From Propionibacteriaceae bacterium UBA5174 (GTDB taxonomy: Bacteria > Actinomycetota > Actinomycetes > Propionibacteriales > Propionibacteriaceae), in the NCBI GenBank assembly GCA_002413345.1, contig DHWU01000022.1:11660-50115 (forward strand): 38,456 nt of DNA, read 5' to 3'. Below are positions 32,158 to 38,456 of this stretch, piece after piece. Each line of letters starts with the position of its first letter. The first letter of the stretch is position 1. Under the pieces are notes generated by a model, which was not told the origin of the DNA, did no database searches, and worked only from the letters and a program-made list of their open reading frames with translations. The position numbers and the translations under genes are program-made.

Positions 32158-33123
32158 ATGCGTCGATACGCTGAATTGCATGTGCATGCTGAAGGCACTC
32201 TCGAGGCCGAGATGGCTATTGCTTTCGCGAAACGGAACAAGGTGGAGCTGCCGTTCGCCAACGAGGACGAACTCCGGGCCCGGCTGCAGCACGAGTCGTT
32301 GCAGGCCTACTTGGACCTCTACCAGACCAATGCTTCGGTGCTGCGCACCGAGGAAGACTTCGTTGAGTTGACCAACGCCTACTTGGCCAAGGCCAAGGCG
32401 GCTGGAGTAGCCCACGCTGAGATTTCGGTGGACCTGCAGGCTCACCTCGCTCGAGGTGTTCCCGCCGAGGCGGTATTGGGTGGGATGAAAGCAGCGATGT
32501 CGAAGTCTGAACAGGACTTCGGGATCAGTACCGGATTGATTCTCAACTTCTCCCAGGACATGCCAGTAGAACAGGCGGAGGACGCCTACTCTCAGGCAGT
32601 GGCCGCAGGTGCGGAGTTGGCGGCGGTTGGCGTTTGTTTGTCTCGGGCCGATTCGGTGGCCGCACCATTTGCATCACTGTTTGGTCGGGCCCGTGCTGAT
32701 GGTGTGCACACGGTGGCGCACGTTGGTGCCGAAGCGGACAACCGGGTGGGCTGGGACTGCCTACATACGCTGCGGGTTGGCCGGATCGGTGCTTGCCAGG
32801 TTCAGGATCGCAACCTGATGTACTACCTGTCCGATTACAGCATTCCGTTGACCATCTGTCCCTTGGCCAACGCTGCGCTACACAATGCCGAAGACACCGA
32901 CTACCCGTTGCCGAAGCTGCTCGAAGAGGGCGTGATGGTGACGATCAACTCGGAGTCGCCAGCGCACTTCGGCGGCTACCTGGACGCCAACGTTGCGGCT
33001 GTGACTGAGCAGTTCGGTTTGGATGATGTCCAGCTCGATCTACTCTCGCGCAATAGCTTCCTCGGTTCATTCCTGGCTGAGGCGCAGAAAAGGCAACTGG
33101 CCGGAGACTTAGTTCCGGCCTGA
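32158..33123 (+). CDS. Adenosine deaminase-like protein with altered active site
   Basis: The 321-residue protein follows the ADA/adenine deaminase pattern: ELHVHAEGTLE with metal ligands His8 and His10, VAHVGAEAD (His188), LRVGRIGACQVQDRNLMYYL (about 205-224), LTICPLANAAL (231-241) and VTINSESPAHFGG (261-273). Several catalytic residues differ. HAGE is HVGAE (Glu shifted by one). RIGHG is RIGAC, so the catalytic His is lost. DDP is ESP, so the metal Asp is Glu and the second Asp is Ser. Classical purine deamination is therefore doubtful. It may act on another substrate or be non-enzymatic. The ATG has AGGAGGG ahead, and a perfect stem-loop ends the gene. Confidence 0.8.
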   Translation: MRRYAELHVHAEGTLEAEMAIAFAKRNKVELPFANEDELRARLQHESLQAYLDLYQTNASVLRTEEDFVELTNAYLAKAKAAGVAHAEISVDLQAHLARGVPAEAVLGGMKAAMSKSEQDFGISTGLILNFSQDMPVEQAEDAYSQAVAAGAELAAVGVCLSRADSVAAPFASLFGRARADGVHTVAHVGAEADNRVGWDCLHTLRVGRIGACQVQDRNLMYYLSDYSIPLTICPLANAALHNAEDTDYPLPKLLEEGVMVTINSESPAHFGGYLDANVAAVTEQFGLDDVQLDLLSRNSFLGSFLAEAQKRQLAGDLVPA

Positions 33124-33126
33124 TTC

Positions 33127-33175
33127 GACAGCGAAGCGCCGGGCGGCTTGAGTGGCCGCCCGGCGCTTCGCTGTC
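33127..33175 (+). terminator. Perfect 21-bp stem-loop terminator
   Basis: Arms at 33127-33147 and 33155-33175 pair perfectly over 21 bp around the loop TTGAGTG, directly after the deaminase-like gene. It has no T-run. The stem core is AGCGCCGGGCGGC. Confidence 0.75.
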
Positions 33176-33239
33176 TGTGGCAGGTCGACCTAGTTTTCAA
33201 CGGTTTCGACCTCGGCCTAACGGTGTGAGGAGGAGAATC

Positions 33240-33773
33240 GTGGGTATGGCCCGCATCACTGGCAGTTCGCACCTTGAGTGCCAGGTTTGCCATGAGGTGC
33301 ACCGCGACGTGGCCCGGCTGCTTGGCCCACGGGCGCCGGACGATTGGTTGGCGGTGGGACCGGGCGAGCGACTTGAAGCTGAGTTGACTCCTGACATCTG
33401 CATCTTGCCGTGCAACGGCACCACCCGGCATTTCCTGCGTGGGCACTTGCAGCTTCCGGTTGACGAGTACGAATTCGGCACCTTTGTTTGGTCTGTATGG
33501 GTGGAACTTGAGGAGTTCTCGATGGTGGCGGTGGCGCGAACTTGGAGCGACCCCAACCGTGCGGCGATGTCGCCATTGGTCGGACGGTTGGCTACCGAGC
33601 TACCCTACGAGCAGCCGACCAAAGGTCTACCGGTCAGCGTTCACACCCGTGATTTAGGACAGGTGCCCTTGTTGATGCTTTATCCAGGCACGCAGCACTC
33701 GATTGTGGCCGAGCAGCGCGAAGGAATCGCGGTGCATCGAGCTGCCGAGCTGGCCGGGCTCGTGTGGCGTTGA
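33240..33773 (+). CDS. DUF2199-family protein
   Basis: The 177-residue protein has the DUF2199 pattern: a CxxC-x2-H motif (CQVCHEVH), then 'CILPCNGTTRHFLRGHLQLPV...FGTFVWSVWVELEEF' and a later 'LPVSVHTRDLGQVPLLMLYPGTQHSIVAEQREGI'. The family is small, soluble, and has no described function. The CxxC may bind zinc. The GTG at 33240 is chosen over the ATG six bases on because AGGAGG (33228-33233) is six bases ahead of it. A small gene follows after 4 bp and is probably co-translated. Confidence 0.75.
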   Translation: MGMARITGSSHLECQVCHEVHRDVARLLGPRAPDDWLAVGPGERLEAELTPDICILPCNGTTRHFLRGHLQLPVDEYEFGTFVWSVWVELEEFSMVAVARTWSDPNRAAMSPLVGRLATELPYEQPTKGLPVSVHTRDLGQVPLLMLYPGTQHSIVAEQREGIAVHRAAELAGLVWR

Positions 33774-33777
33774 GCTT

Positions 33778-34011
33778 ATGAGCGACTTCTTTCAGCTTTT
33801 CAACCCTGGTGCGCGCCATCAGGAGGAGCAGCGCGACTTAGAGAAGATCCTGGTCGTCGATGAAGAAGCTGGCGGTACCGGGCCCAAGTCGCACAACCTC
33901 GATTCCGGTGAGGTGACGATTCGGATGCCGAAGCGCCGACCTGCGGCGAAGCAGGGCAAGCCGAAAGTCGATGACTCCGGCGATGCTGAGGACGCCAACA
34001 AAGACCAATGA
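33778..34011 (+). CDS. Small hypothetical protein (DUF6191-like)
   Basis: The 77-residue protein reads MSDFFQLFNPGARHQEEQRDLEKILVVDEEAGGTGP, then an acidic, basic low-complexity tail (RMPKRRPAAKQGKPKVDDSGD). The opening (PG.RH..EE) recalls small DUF6191 proteins, which I cannot confirm. The C-terminus is probably disordered. The ATG lies 4 bp behind the DUF2199 stop codon, with no ribosome site of its own, so it relies on coupling. The function is unknown. Confidence 0.6.
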   Translation: MSDFFQLFNPGARHQEEQRDLEKILVVDEEAGGTGPKSHNLDSGEVTIRMPKRRPAAKQGKPKVDDSGDAEDANKDQ

Positions 34012-35019
34012 TCAGGGGTTGAGCTCAGGCGTCCGATTGGTCGATTTGATGGTGTTCCCGACTTCAGAGCTGGCGTCGTCATTACCGAAGGCGGCGTCCA
34101 AAGCCTGAGTTGTGAGCGTGCGGCCCAACTCGATTAGTTCATCAGCACGGTGAAAATCCATCAGTTTGGCTGCATCGCCAGGCACGCTCACCTGAACATC
34201 TGGCGGCAGGGCGGCCAGCCGGAAACGAGTGATCAGCGCGCCCATTGTGTCCAACGACATCGTCGTGACGTCTGCCAGGCTCAGGCCGGGCGGCGGTGGA
34301 TCGAAGGGACGCTGCGGTTCGGCATCCTCGCCTTTGCTGAACCTGGCCAGGATCGATGCCACGAAATCGTTCTCCCACACCCCGGAGGCCGATTTCAGGA
34401 AGCGGTCGAGCCATTCATTGGTGGGCAGTTGCTTTGCCGTTTGCTTGGTCGGAGTCAGGACTTCGCGGCTGTTCTTTGGCCCGCTCAAGCTCACCGCCAT
34501 GGTGAAGTCGGCGTCGGAGCCGATCACCGGTTCCATCGGCACCGGGTTGAGGACGCCACCGTCCACCAGCAGACGTCCATTCACCATCACCGGAGTAACC
34601 ACGCCAGGGATTGAGATAGACGCCCTGATCGCGGCTTCGAGAGGGCCGGAGGTGAACCACACTTCGCGGCGTGCGCCAATGTCGGTGGCCACAGCGGTGA
34701 AGGGAATCGAAAGGTCTTCGATTAGTGCGCCGCCGAGCATCTCGCTGGTTCGAGAGAGGACTCGTTCCAGGCGAAGTAGCCCTGGCCCAGGCAACACGGG
34801 ATCCAGTAACTTGCGCAAGTCGCGGGCGGATAGGCCAGTGACCCAGTCGGTGTATTCGTCCAGCTTGCCGGTGGCGTAAAGGCCTCCGATCAACGCCCCG
34901 ATCGAGGTTCCGGCGAGTGCGGTGACTTCGTAGCCGCGCTCCTCCAAAATCTGTAGGGCCCCGATGTGGGCGTAACCCCGCGCGCCCCCTGAGCCTAAGA
35001 CCAACGCCACCTTCGTCAT
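34012..35019 (-). CDS. Patatin-like phospholipase
   Basis: The 335-residue protein starts MTKVALVLGSGGARGYAHIGAL with the oxyanion loop GGARG (11-15). The nucleophile elbow is GTSIG (Ser39), and the catalytic Asp153 is in LVDGG. This is the RssA/NTE-like bacterial patatin group, acting as a serine lipid esterase in the cytoplasm or at the membrane. The last about 100 residues are polar and helical. The ATG at 35019 is chosen by the conserved start. AATAAT ends six bases ahead on the minus strand, so it is probably leaderless. It diverges from the rhomboid gene with only 52 bp between the two starts. Confidence 0.88.
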   Translation of the reverse strand: MTKVALVLGSGGARGYAHIGALQILEERGYEVTALAGTSIGALIGGLYATGKLDEYTDWVTGLSARDLRKLLDPVLPGPGLLRLERVLSRTSEMLGGALIEDLSIPFTAVATDIGARREVWFTSGPLEAAIRASISIPGVVTPVMVNGRLLVDGGVLNPVPMEPVIGSDADFTMAVSLSGPKNSREVLTPTKQTAKQLPTNEWLDRFLKSASGVWENDFVASILARFSKGEDAEPQRPFDPPPPGLSLADVTTMSLDTMGALITRFRLAALPPDVQVSVPGDAAKLMDFHRADELIELGRTLTTQALDAAFGNDDASSEVGNTIKSTNRTPELNP

Positions 35020-35025
35020 GGCCCC

Positions 35026-35064
35026 ATTATTGCTGCCGTTGGCAATCGGGGGACCGGGTATCGT
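35026..35064. promoter_or_regulatory. Back-to-back leaderless promoters for patatin and rhomboid genes
   Basis: On the minus strand AATAAT (35026-35031) is followed by six bases and the patatin ATG (35019). On the plus strand TATCGT (35059-35064) is followed by seven bases and the rhomboid ATG (35072). Neither gene has a ribosome-binding site. The two -10s lie 27 bp apart, so the polymerases could interfere. Confidence 0.6.
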
Positions 35065-35071
35065 GGCGCGC

Positions 35072-35992
35072 ATGACTCAACCACCGGTGGCCGCTGGCTG
35101 CTACCGGCACCCTGACCGTGCCACCTACATCGCCTGCCAACGCTGTGGTCGGCCGATCTGCGGGGACTGCATGATCAGCGCGTCGGTGGGCTTTCAGTGT
35201 CCTGACTGTGTTCACGAAGGTGCCCGGCAGACCCGGCAACTTGAGTTGCCGTTCGGTGGACGCAAGGTAGATGTCCCGATGGTCAGCTACGTCCTGATCG
35301 GGCTGAATGTGGCGATCTGGGCTTTGATCATGGCCACCGGTGGCAGCTCGAGTTGGTTGGCCGACCTGCTGGCGATCCGTCCAGGCCCCTACTGCGGAAT
35401 AGTCGATAACCCTGACCGCATGTATGACGTGAGTCAGGCTGTTTGCCAGACAATGTCGACGGGGGTGTGGGTCGGCGGCGGCGTGGCCGGCGGTCAATGG
35501 TGGCAAGTGATCACAAGTGCGTTCACCCATATCCAACCGCTGCATCTGGGAATGAACATGCTCGCCCTGTGGTTCCTGGGGCCGCCGCTGGAACGGGCGC
35601 TGGGCAGGGTCAGGTTCTCGGCGGTCTACCTACTTGCGGCGGTGGCCGGTTCGGTGGCGGTGATGTGGTTCGCCAATCGGGGCAGCCTCACCCTGGGTGC
35701 CTCCGGGGCGATTTTTGGTCTGATGGGCGCGTACTTCGTGGTGGCCAAGAAGGTAGGTGGCGACCTTCGCACTGTGGCGTTCTGGCTGGTGCTCAACGTC
35801 GCTTTCACCTTCACCGTGACTGGGGTGTCATGGCAGGGCCATATCGGCGGGCTGCTCGGTGGCTTGGCGACTGCGGCGATCGTGGCCTACGCACCCAAAG
35901 ACCATCGCAGCCGAACCCAGCTGATCGGACTAGCCGTGTTCGGCTTGCTGATGGTCGTCGCGATTGTTGAGCGGGTTATCCAGCTGAGTTGA
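35072..35992 (+). CDS. Rhomboid-family intramembrane serine protease with N-terminal zinc ribbon
   Basis: The 306-residue protein starts with a Cys/His zinc-binding domain (CYRHPDRATYIACQRCGRPIC, CPDC; about 10-46), a B-box/zinc-ribbon type common in actinobacterial rhomboids. About seven membrane helices follow. The catalytic GASGAIFGLMGAYFV (209-223, Ser211) and GHIGG (256-260, His257) form the Ser/His dyad, and HLGMNMLAL gives the oxyanion Asn162. It cleaves transmembrane substrates inside the membrane. The ATG at 35072 follows TATCGT by seven bases. The C-terminus overlaps the convergent terC gene by 63 bp. Confidence 0.9.
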   Translation: MTQPPVAAGCYRHPDRATYIACQRCGRPICGDCMISASVGFQCPDCVHEGARQTRQLELPFGGRKVDVPMVSYVLIGLNVAIWALIMATGGSSSWLADLLAIRPGPYCGIVDNPDRMYDVSQAVCQTMSTGVWVGGGVAGGQWWQVITSAFTHIQPLHLGMNMLALWFLGPPLERALGRVRFSAVYLLAAVAGSVAVMWFANRGSLTLGASGAIFGLMGAYFVVAKKVGGDLRTVAFWLVLNVAFTFTVTGVSWQGHIGGLLGGLATAAIVAYAPKDHRSRTQLIGLAVFGLLMVVAIVERVIQLS

Positions 35993-36967
35993 GCTAGGCG
36001 ACTCCGCGTTGCGGTGCCGATTAGCCAGCAAGCTGGTGACCACCACCAGGGCGAGGATTGCCACAATCACGATTAGGGACGCCGATGTGGGCACCGTGGG
36101 CACCTGACCCCAGATGCCGTGTGCCCAGTGGAGCATCAGTTTTGCACCGATGAAGGCCAGGATTGCCGCCAGGCCATAGCCAAGATGAACCAGGGCGCCA
36201 AGAGCTCCTTCGAGCACAAAATAGAGCGCCCTCAAGCCCAGCAGCGCGAAGGCATTGGTAGCAAAGACCAGGTAGGCGTCCCCGGTGATGCCGTAGACGG
36301 CGGGCACCGAGTCAACGGCGAAAATAATGTCGGTGGTCAGAACCGCCAAGGTGGCCAAAGCCAACGGCGTGAGAGCTCGGCGTCCTTGTTGGACGATGCT
36401 CAGCTTGGGGCCGTGATAGTTGTCGGTGACCGGCAGAAGTTTGCGAGCTAGTTTTACGATTCGAAGCTTGGACGGATCGATTTCGTGCTCGCTGGGGCTG
36501 AGGGTGTCGCGTAAGACCTTCACTGCGGTGGCCAACAGGATCGCGCCGAACAGCAGAAAGGTCCAGGTGAAGTTGGCCAGCATGGCTGCACCCAGCGCAA
36601 TGAATACACCGCGCAGTATCAGAGCGCCAGCCACGCCAATCAGCAAGACTCGCTGCTGAAGCTCGCGAGGCACCGCGAAGGCGCTGAGCAGCAGCATGAA
36701 GACGAACAAGTTGTCGACGCTGAGCGATTTCTCCACAAGGTAGCCGGCATAGAAATCCATGCCCGTCTGGGAGCCGAAAGTCAGCCAGATCCAGACCCCA
36801 AAGGCAAGTGGCAGCCCAAGGTAGAAACCAGACCAGGCCAGCGCCTCGCGAAAGGAAACCGCGTGGGGTTTGTGGGTGATGGCGAAGTCGAGTAGGAACA
36901 GGGCCACTATCGCAGCGATGGTCAGTGCCCAAAGAAGTGGGCTGGCGATGCTGGTGGTTTCGATCAT
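35930..36967 (-). CDS. TerC/Alx-type membrane protein
   Basis: The 345-residue protein has about nine membrane helices with the TerC motifs: 'FYAGYLVEKSLSVDNLFVFMLLLSAF' (EKSLSVDNLF, acidic membrane residues) and 'LTTDIIFAVDSVPAVYGITGDAYLVFATNAFALLGLRALYF' (DIIFAVDSVPA). Members export Mn(II) or help load exported metalloenzymes, and were first named for tellurite resistance. A yybP-ykoY Mn riboswitch precedes it. The C-terminal tail (EHHQQ-type, polar) overlaps the end of the rhomboid gene. ATG follows GAGAGGA. Confidence 0.9.
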   Translation of the reverse strand: MIETTSIASPLLWALTIAAIVALFLLDFAITHKPHAVSFREALAWSGFYLGLPLAFGVWIWLTFGSQTGMDFYAGYLVEKSLSVDNLFVFMLLLSAFAVPRELQQRVLLIGVAGALILRGVFIALGAAMLANFTWTFLLFGAILLATAVKVLRDTLSPSEHEIDPSKLRIVKLARKLLPVTDNYHGPKLSIVQQGRRALTPLALATLAVLTTDIIFAVDSVPAVYGITGDAYLVFATNAFALLGLRALYFVLEGALGALVHLGYGLAAILAFIGAKLMLHWAHGIWGQVPTVPTSASLIVIVAILALVVVTSLLANRHRNAESPSSTQLDNPLNNRDDHQQAEHG

Positions 36968-36975
36968 GGGGTCCT

Positions 36976-36995
36976 CTCACAGTGGTTGCTGTGAG
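36976..36995 (-). promoter_or_regulatory. Small hairpin between riboswitch and terC ribosome site
   Basis: CTCACAG (36976-36982) and CTGTGAG (36989-36995) form a perfect 7-bp stem on the minus strand around CAACCA, ending right at the GAGAGGA ribosome site of terC. It could be the on/off stem of the riboswitch or a structural spacer. Confidence 0.5.
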
Positions 36996-37085
36996 GTCTC
37001 TTTCACCCGCTAAGCCGGGTGCGCACGCGAGAGCTTTGAAACTCGTATTGACCGCGGGCGGCTTGGGAAATACTCCCCTCACAGA
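36985..37085 (-). promoter_or_regulatory. yybP-ykoY (manganese) riboswitch
   Basis: The minus strand carries GGGGAGTA (37071-37078), then a GC-rich stem, GTCAATACGAG, a CCGG-type loop, and GAAAGAGACCTC at the end. These are the two conserved internal loops of the yybP-ykoY family. The element precedes terC, its usual target. Mn(II) binding would change access to the terC ribosome site. The exact ends are approximate. Confidence 0.75.
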
Positions 37086-37181
37086 TAACTCTACGTGCAT
37101 TACCGGATCGCACCTGACGCGGCTTCAGTAATTGTGCACCGTGGCAAGCGCGGGGAGGTTGGCCCGAAAAGCCACTGGCAA

Positions 37182-37796
37182 CTAGCTTGCGGCCCGCTGC
37201 TGGTGACCGCCGATTTGGGTGAGCAGGTGACGATGAAACCTGGCTTCTCCGGTGAGCTCAGGATGGAAGGCGATGCCGGTGATTGCCCCTTGGTGGACGC
37301 CAACTATCGCCTGGCTGCGGCGGGCAATCACTTCTACGCCTGGGCCAACAGCGACCACCTCCGGCGCTCGGATGAAAGCCACTCGCACTGGGCCCTCGGC
37401 GGTCTCCAACTCCACTTCGGCCGAATCGACCTGTGACCCGAAGGCATTGCGCAGCACCGTAGCGTCCAGTACGCCCAGGGATTGTTGCCCAGGTGCGGGA
37501 TCTTCGACTCGGTTGGCCAACAGGATCAGTCCGGCGCAAGTGCCCAGAGTCGGTAGGCCCGCCAGAATCGCCTCCTGTAAAGGGTCGTACAGCCCGAAGG
37601 TGCGAATCAGTCGGTCGATCACCGAGGACTCCCCGCCGGGCAGCACCAGCGCGTCTACTCGCAGCCCGTCGGGGCCGAGCAGGTCCGCCGGAGTGCGCAA
37701 CAAAGCCGTTCGGGCTCCCAGAGCGTCCAGGACCTCCGCGTGTTCGCGCACCCCACCCTGAAGCGCCAGGACGCCGACCGTCGGCGTCGAGTTCAT
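37182..37796 (-). CDS. pdxT: Pyridoxal 5'-phosphate synthase glutaminase subunit
   Basis: The 204-residue class I glutaminase has VLPGGESSVI (51-60), the nucleophile Cys87 in GTCAGLIL and His178/Glu180 in FHPELTG. It frees ammonia from glutamine and passes it to PdxS for making PLP from ribose 5-phosphate and glyceraldehyde 3-phosphate. The ATG at 37796 fits the conserved start (TVGVLALQGGVREH) and lies 4 bp after pdxS, in the standard pdxS-pdxT operon order. All catalytic residues are present. Confidence 0.94.
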   Translation of the reverse strand: MNSTPTVGVLALQGGVREHAEVLDALGARTALLRTPADLLGPDGLRVDALVLPGGESSVIDRLIRTFGLYDPLQEAILAGLPTLGTCAGLILLANRVEDPAPGQQSLGVLDATVLRNAFGSQVDSAEVELETAEGPVRVAFIRAPEVVAVGPGVEVIARRSQAIVGVHQGAITGIAFHPELTGEARFHRHLLTQIGGHQQRAAS

Positions 37797-37800
37797 CTGA

Positions 37801-38456
37801 TCACCAGCCCCGCTCAGCCAGCCGGTGGGGTGCGGGTACGTCGGACACATTGATTCCGACCATGGCATCGCCCAGGCCTCGGGACGCTTCGGTGATCACC
37901 GCTGGGTCGCTGAAAGCGGCGGTGGCCTTGACGATTGCGGCCGCCCGCTTTGCTGGGTCTCCAGACTTGAAGATGCCTGACCCGACGAACACGCCCTCGG
38001 CGCCGAGCTGCATCAAGAGCGCGGCATCTGCAGGAGTTGCCACTCCGCCAGCGGTGAACAGCACCACTGGGAGTTTGCCAGCCTGGGCCACTTCAAGCAC
38101 CAGGTTGTAAGGCGCTGCCAGCTCCTTGGCGGCCACGTACAGCTGCTCGGGGTTTGCCTGGAAGGTGGCGTGCAGGGCAGCGATTTCGCCGCGAATGGTG
38201 CGAATGTGCTTGATCGCCTCAGAAACATCACCGGTGCCGGCTTCACCCTTGGAGCGGATCATCGCTGCACCCTCAGTGATCCGCCGCAACGCCTCGCCCA
38301 AGTTCGTGGCGCCGCAGACGAACGGCACGGTGAAGGCCTGCTTGTCGATGTGATTGACGTAGTCGGCAGGCGAGAGCACCTCTGATTCGTCGATGTAGTC
38401 GACCTTCAGCTCGGCCAGAATCTGCGCCTCAACGAAGTGCCCGATGCGCGCCTTGG
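37801..38456 (-). CDS. pdxS: Pyridoxal 5'-phosphate synthase lyase subunit, partial
   Basis: The frame runs off the right edge and gives the C-terminal about 217 residues of PdxS. It begins 'KARIGHFVEAQILAELKVDYIDESEVLSPADYVNHIDK', then 'FVCGATNLGEALRRITEGAAMIRSKGEAGTGDVSEA', where the catalytic lysine lies in IRSKGE. 'GGVATPADAALLMQLGAEGVFVGSGIFKS' is the phosphate-binding part. It forms the PLP-synthesising barrel with PdxT. About 80 N-terminal residues, including the first catalytic lysine, are outside the window. Confidence 0.95.
   Translation of the reverse strand, partial: KARIGHFVEAQILAELKVDYIDESEVLSPADYVNHIDKQAFTVPFVCGATNLGEALRRITEGAAMIRSKGEAGTGDVSEAIKHIRTIRGEIAALHATFQANPEQLYVAAKELAAPYNLVLEVAQAGKLPVVLFTAGGVATPADAALLMQLGAEGVFVGSGIFKSGDPAKRAAAIVKATAAFSDPAVITEASRGLGDAMVGINVSDVPAPHRLAERGW

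Noticed and set aside
1..38456. CRISPR array
   Set aside because: No regularly spaced direct repeats of 20-40 bp were seen anywhere, and no cas gene is present.

Overview
The window is chromosomal DNA from a high-GC Gram-positive bacterium, most likely an actinobacterium. The protein families and the CsoR type point that way, as do the many genes whose GTG or ATG start sits about 7 nt behind a -10 hexamer, the leaderless arrangement common in that phylum. I cannot name the genus. Most of the window is ordinary core and household genes. One stretch, about 8.1-17.3 kb, reads as an accessory island.

Layout. 0-3.3 kb: the 3' end of a pyruvate:ferredoxin oxidoreductase gene, a leaderless family-4 glycosyltransferase, a small unknown gene, and a convergent SMI1/KNR4 (SUKH) protein. 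3.4-6.2 kb: a copper operon on the minus strand (csoR-copZ-copA) with CsoR-type operators. 6.2-6.7 kb: a non-coding stretch holding a cluster of DnaA boxes in front of dnaB (6.7-8.1 kb).

8.3-17.3 kb, the accessory island: an ECF-like sigma factor, a regulator and an ImmA/IrrE-type metalloprotease with a 14-cysteine tail form an overlapping operon, followed by a 51-residue protein. Next come an IS21 istB remnant and a two-gene cassette made of an OLD-type ATPase/TOPRIM nuclease and an unrecognised HTH/coiled-coil partner. Two unknown minus-strand genes follow. The OLD cassette is the best candidate for an undescribed (defence) system, and the sigma/protease module is the second.

17.3-25.1 kb: a leaderless, self-regulated marR with a flavin split-barrel gene; hipBA with two identical palindromic operators; a ProC-like reductase; tenA under a TPP riboswitch; a LuxR-type regulator; an alaA-type aminotransferase; and an MTH1187-type thiamine-binding protein. 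25.4-30.2 kb: ahpC, a membrane-anchored cupin, a ThrE-type exporter, an arsR / permease / CxxC-protein cluster and a lipoprotein.

30.2-38.5 kb: a dual-specificity phosphatase, a 0.9-kb non-coding stretch rich in palindromes, an adenosine-deaminase-like protein that has lost several catalytic residues, a DUF2199 protein, divergent leaderless patatin and rhomboid genes, terC behind a yybP-ykoY (manganese) riboswitch, and pdxT-pdxS (pdxS cut by the window edge). All assignments come from reading motifs by eye. No database search was run.
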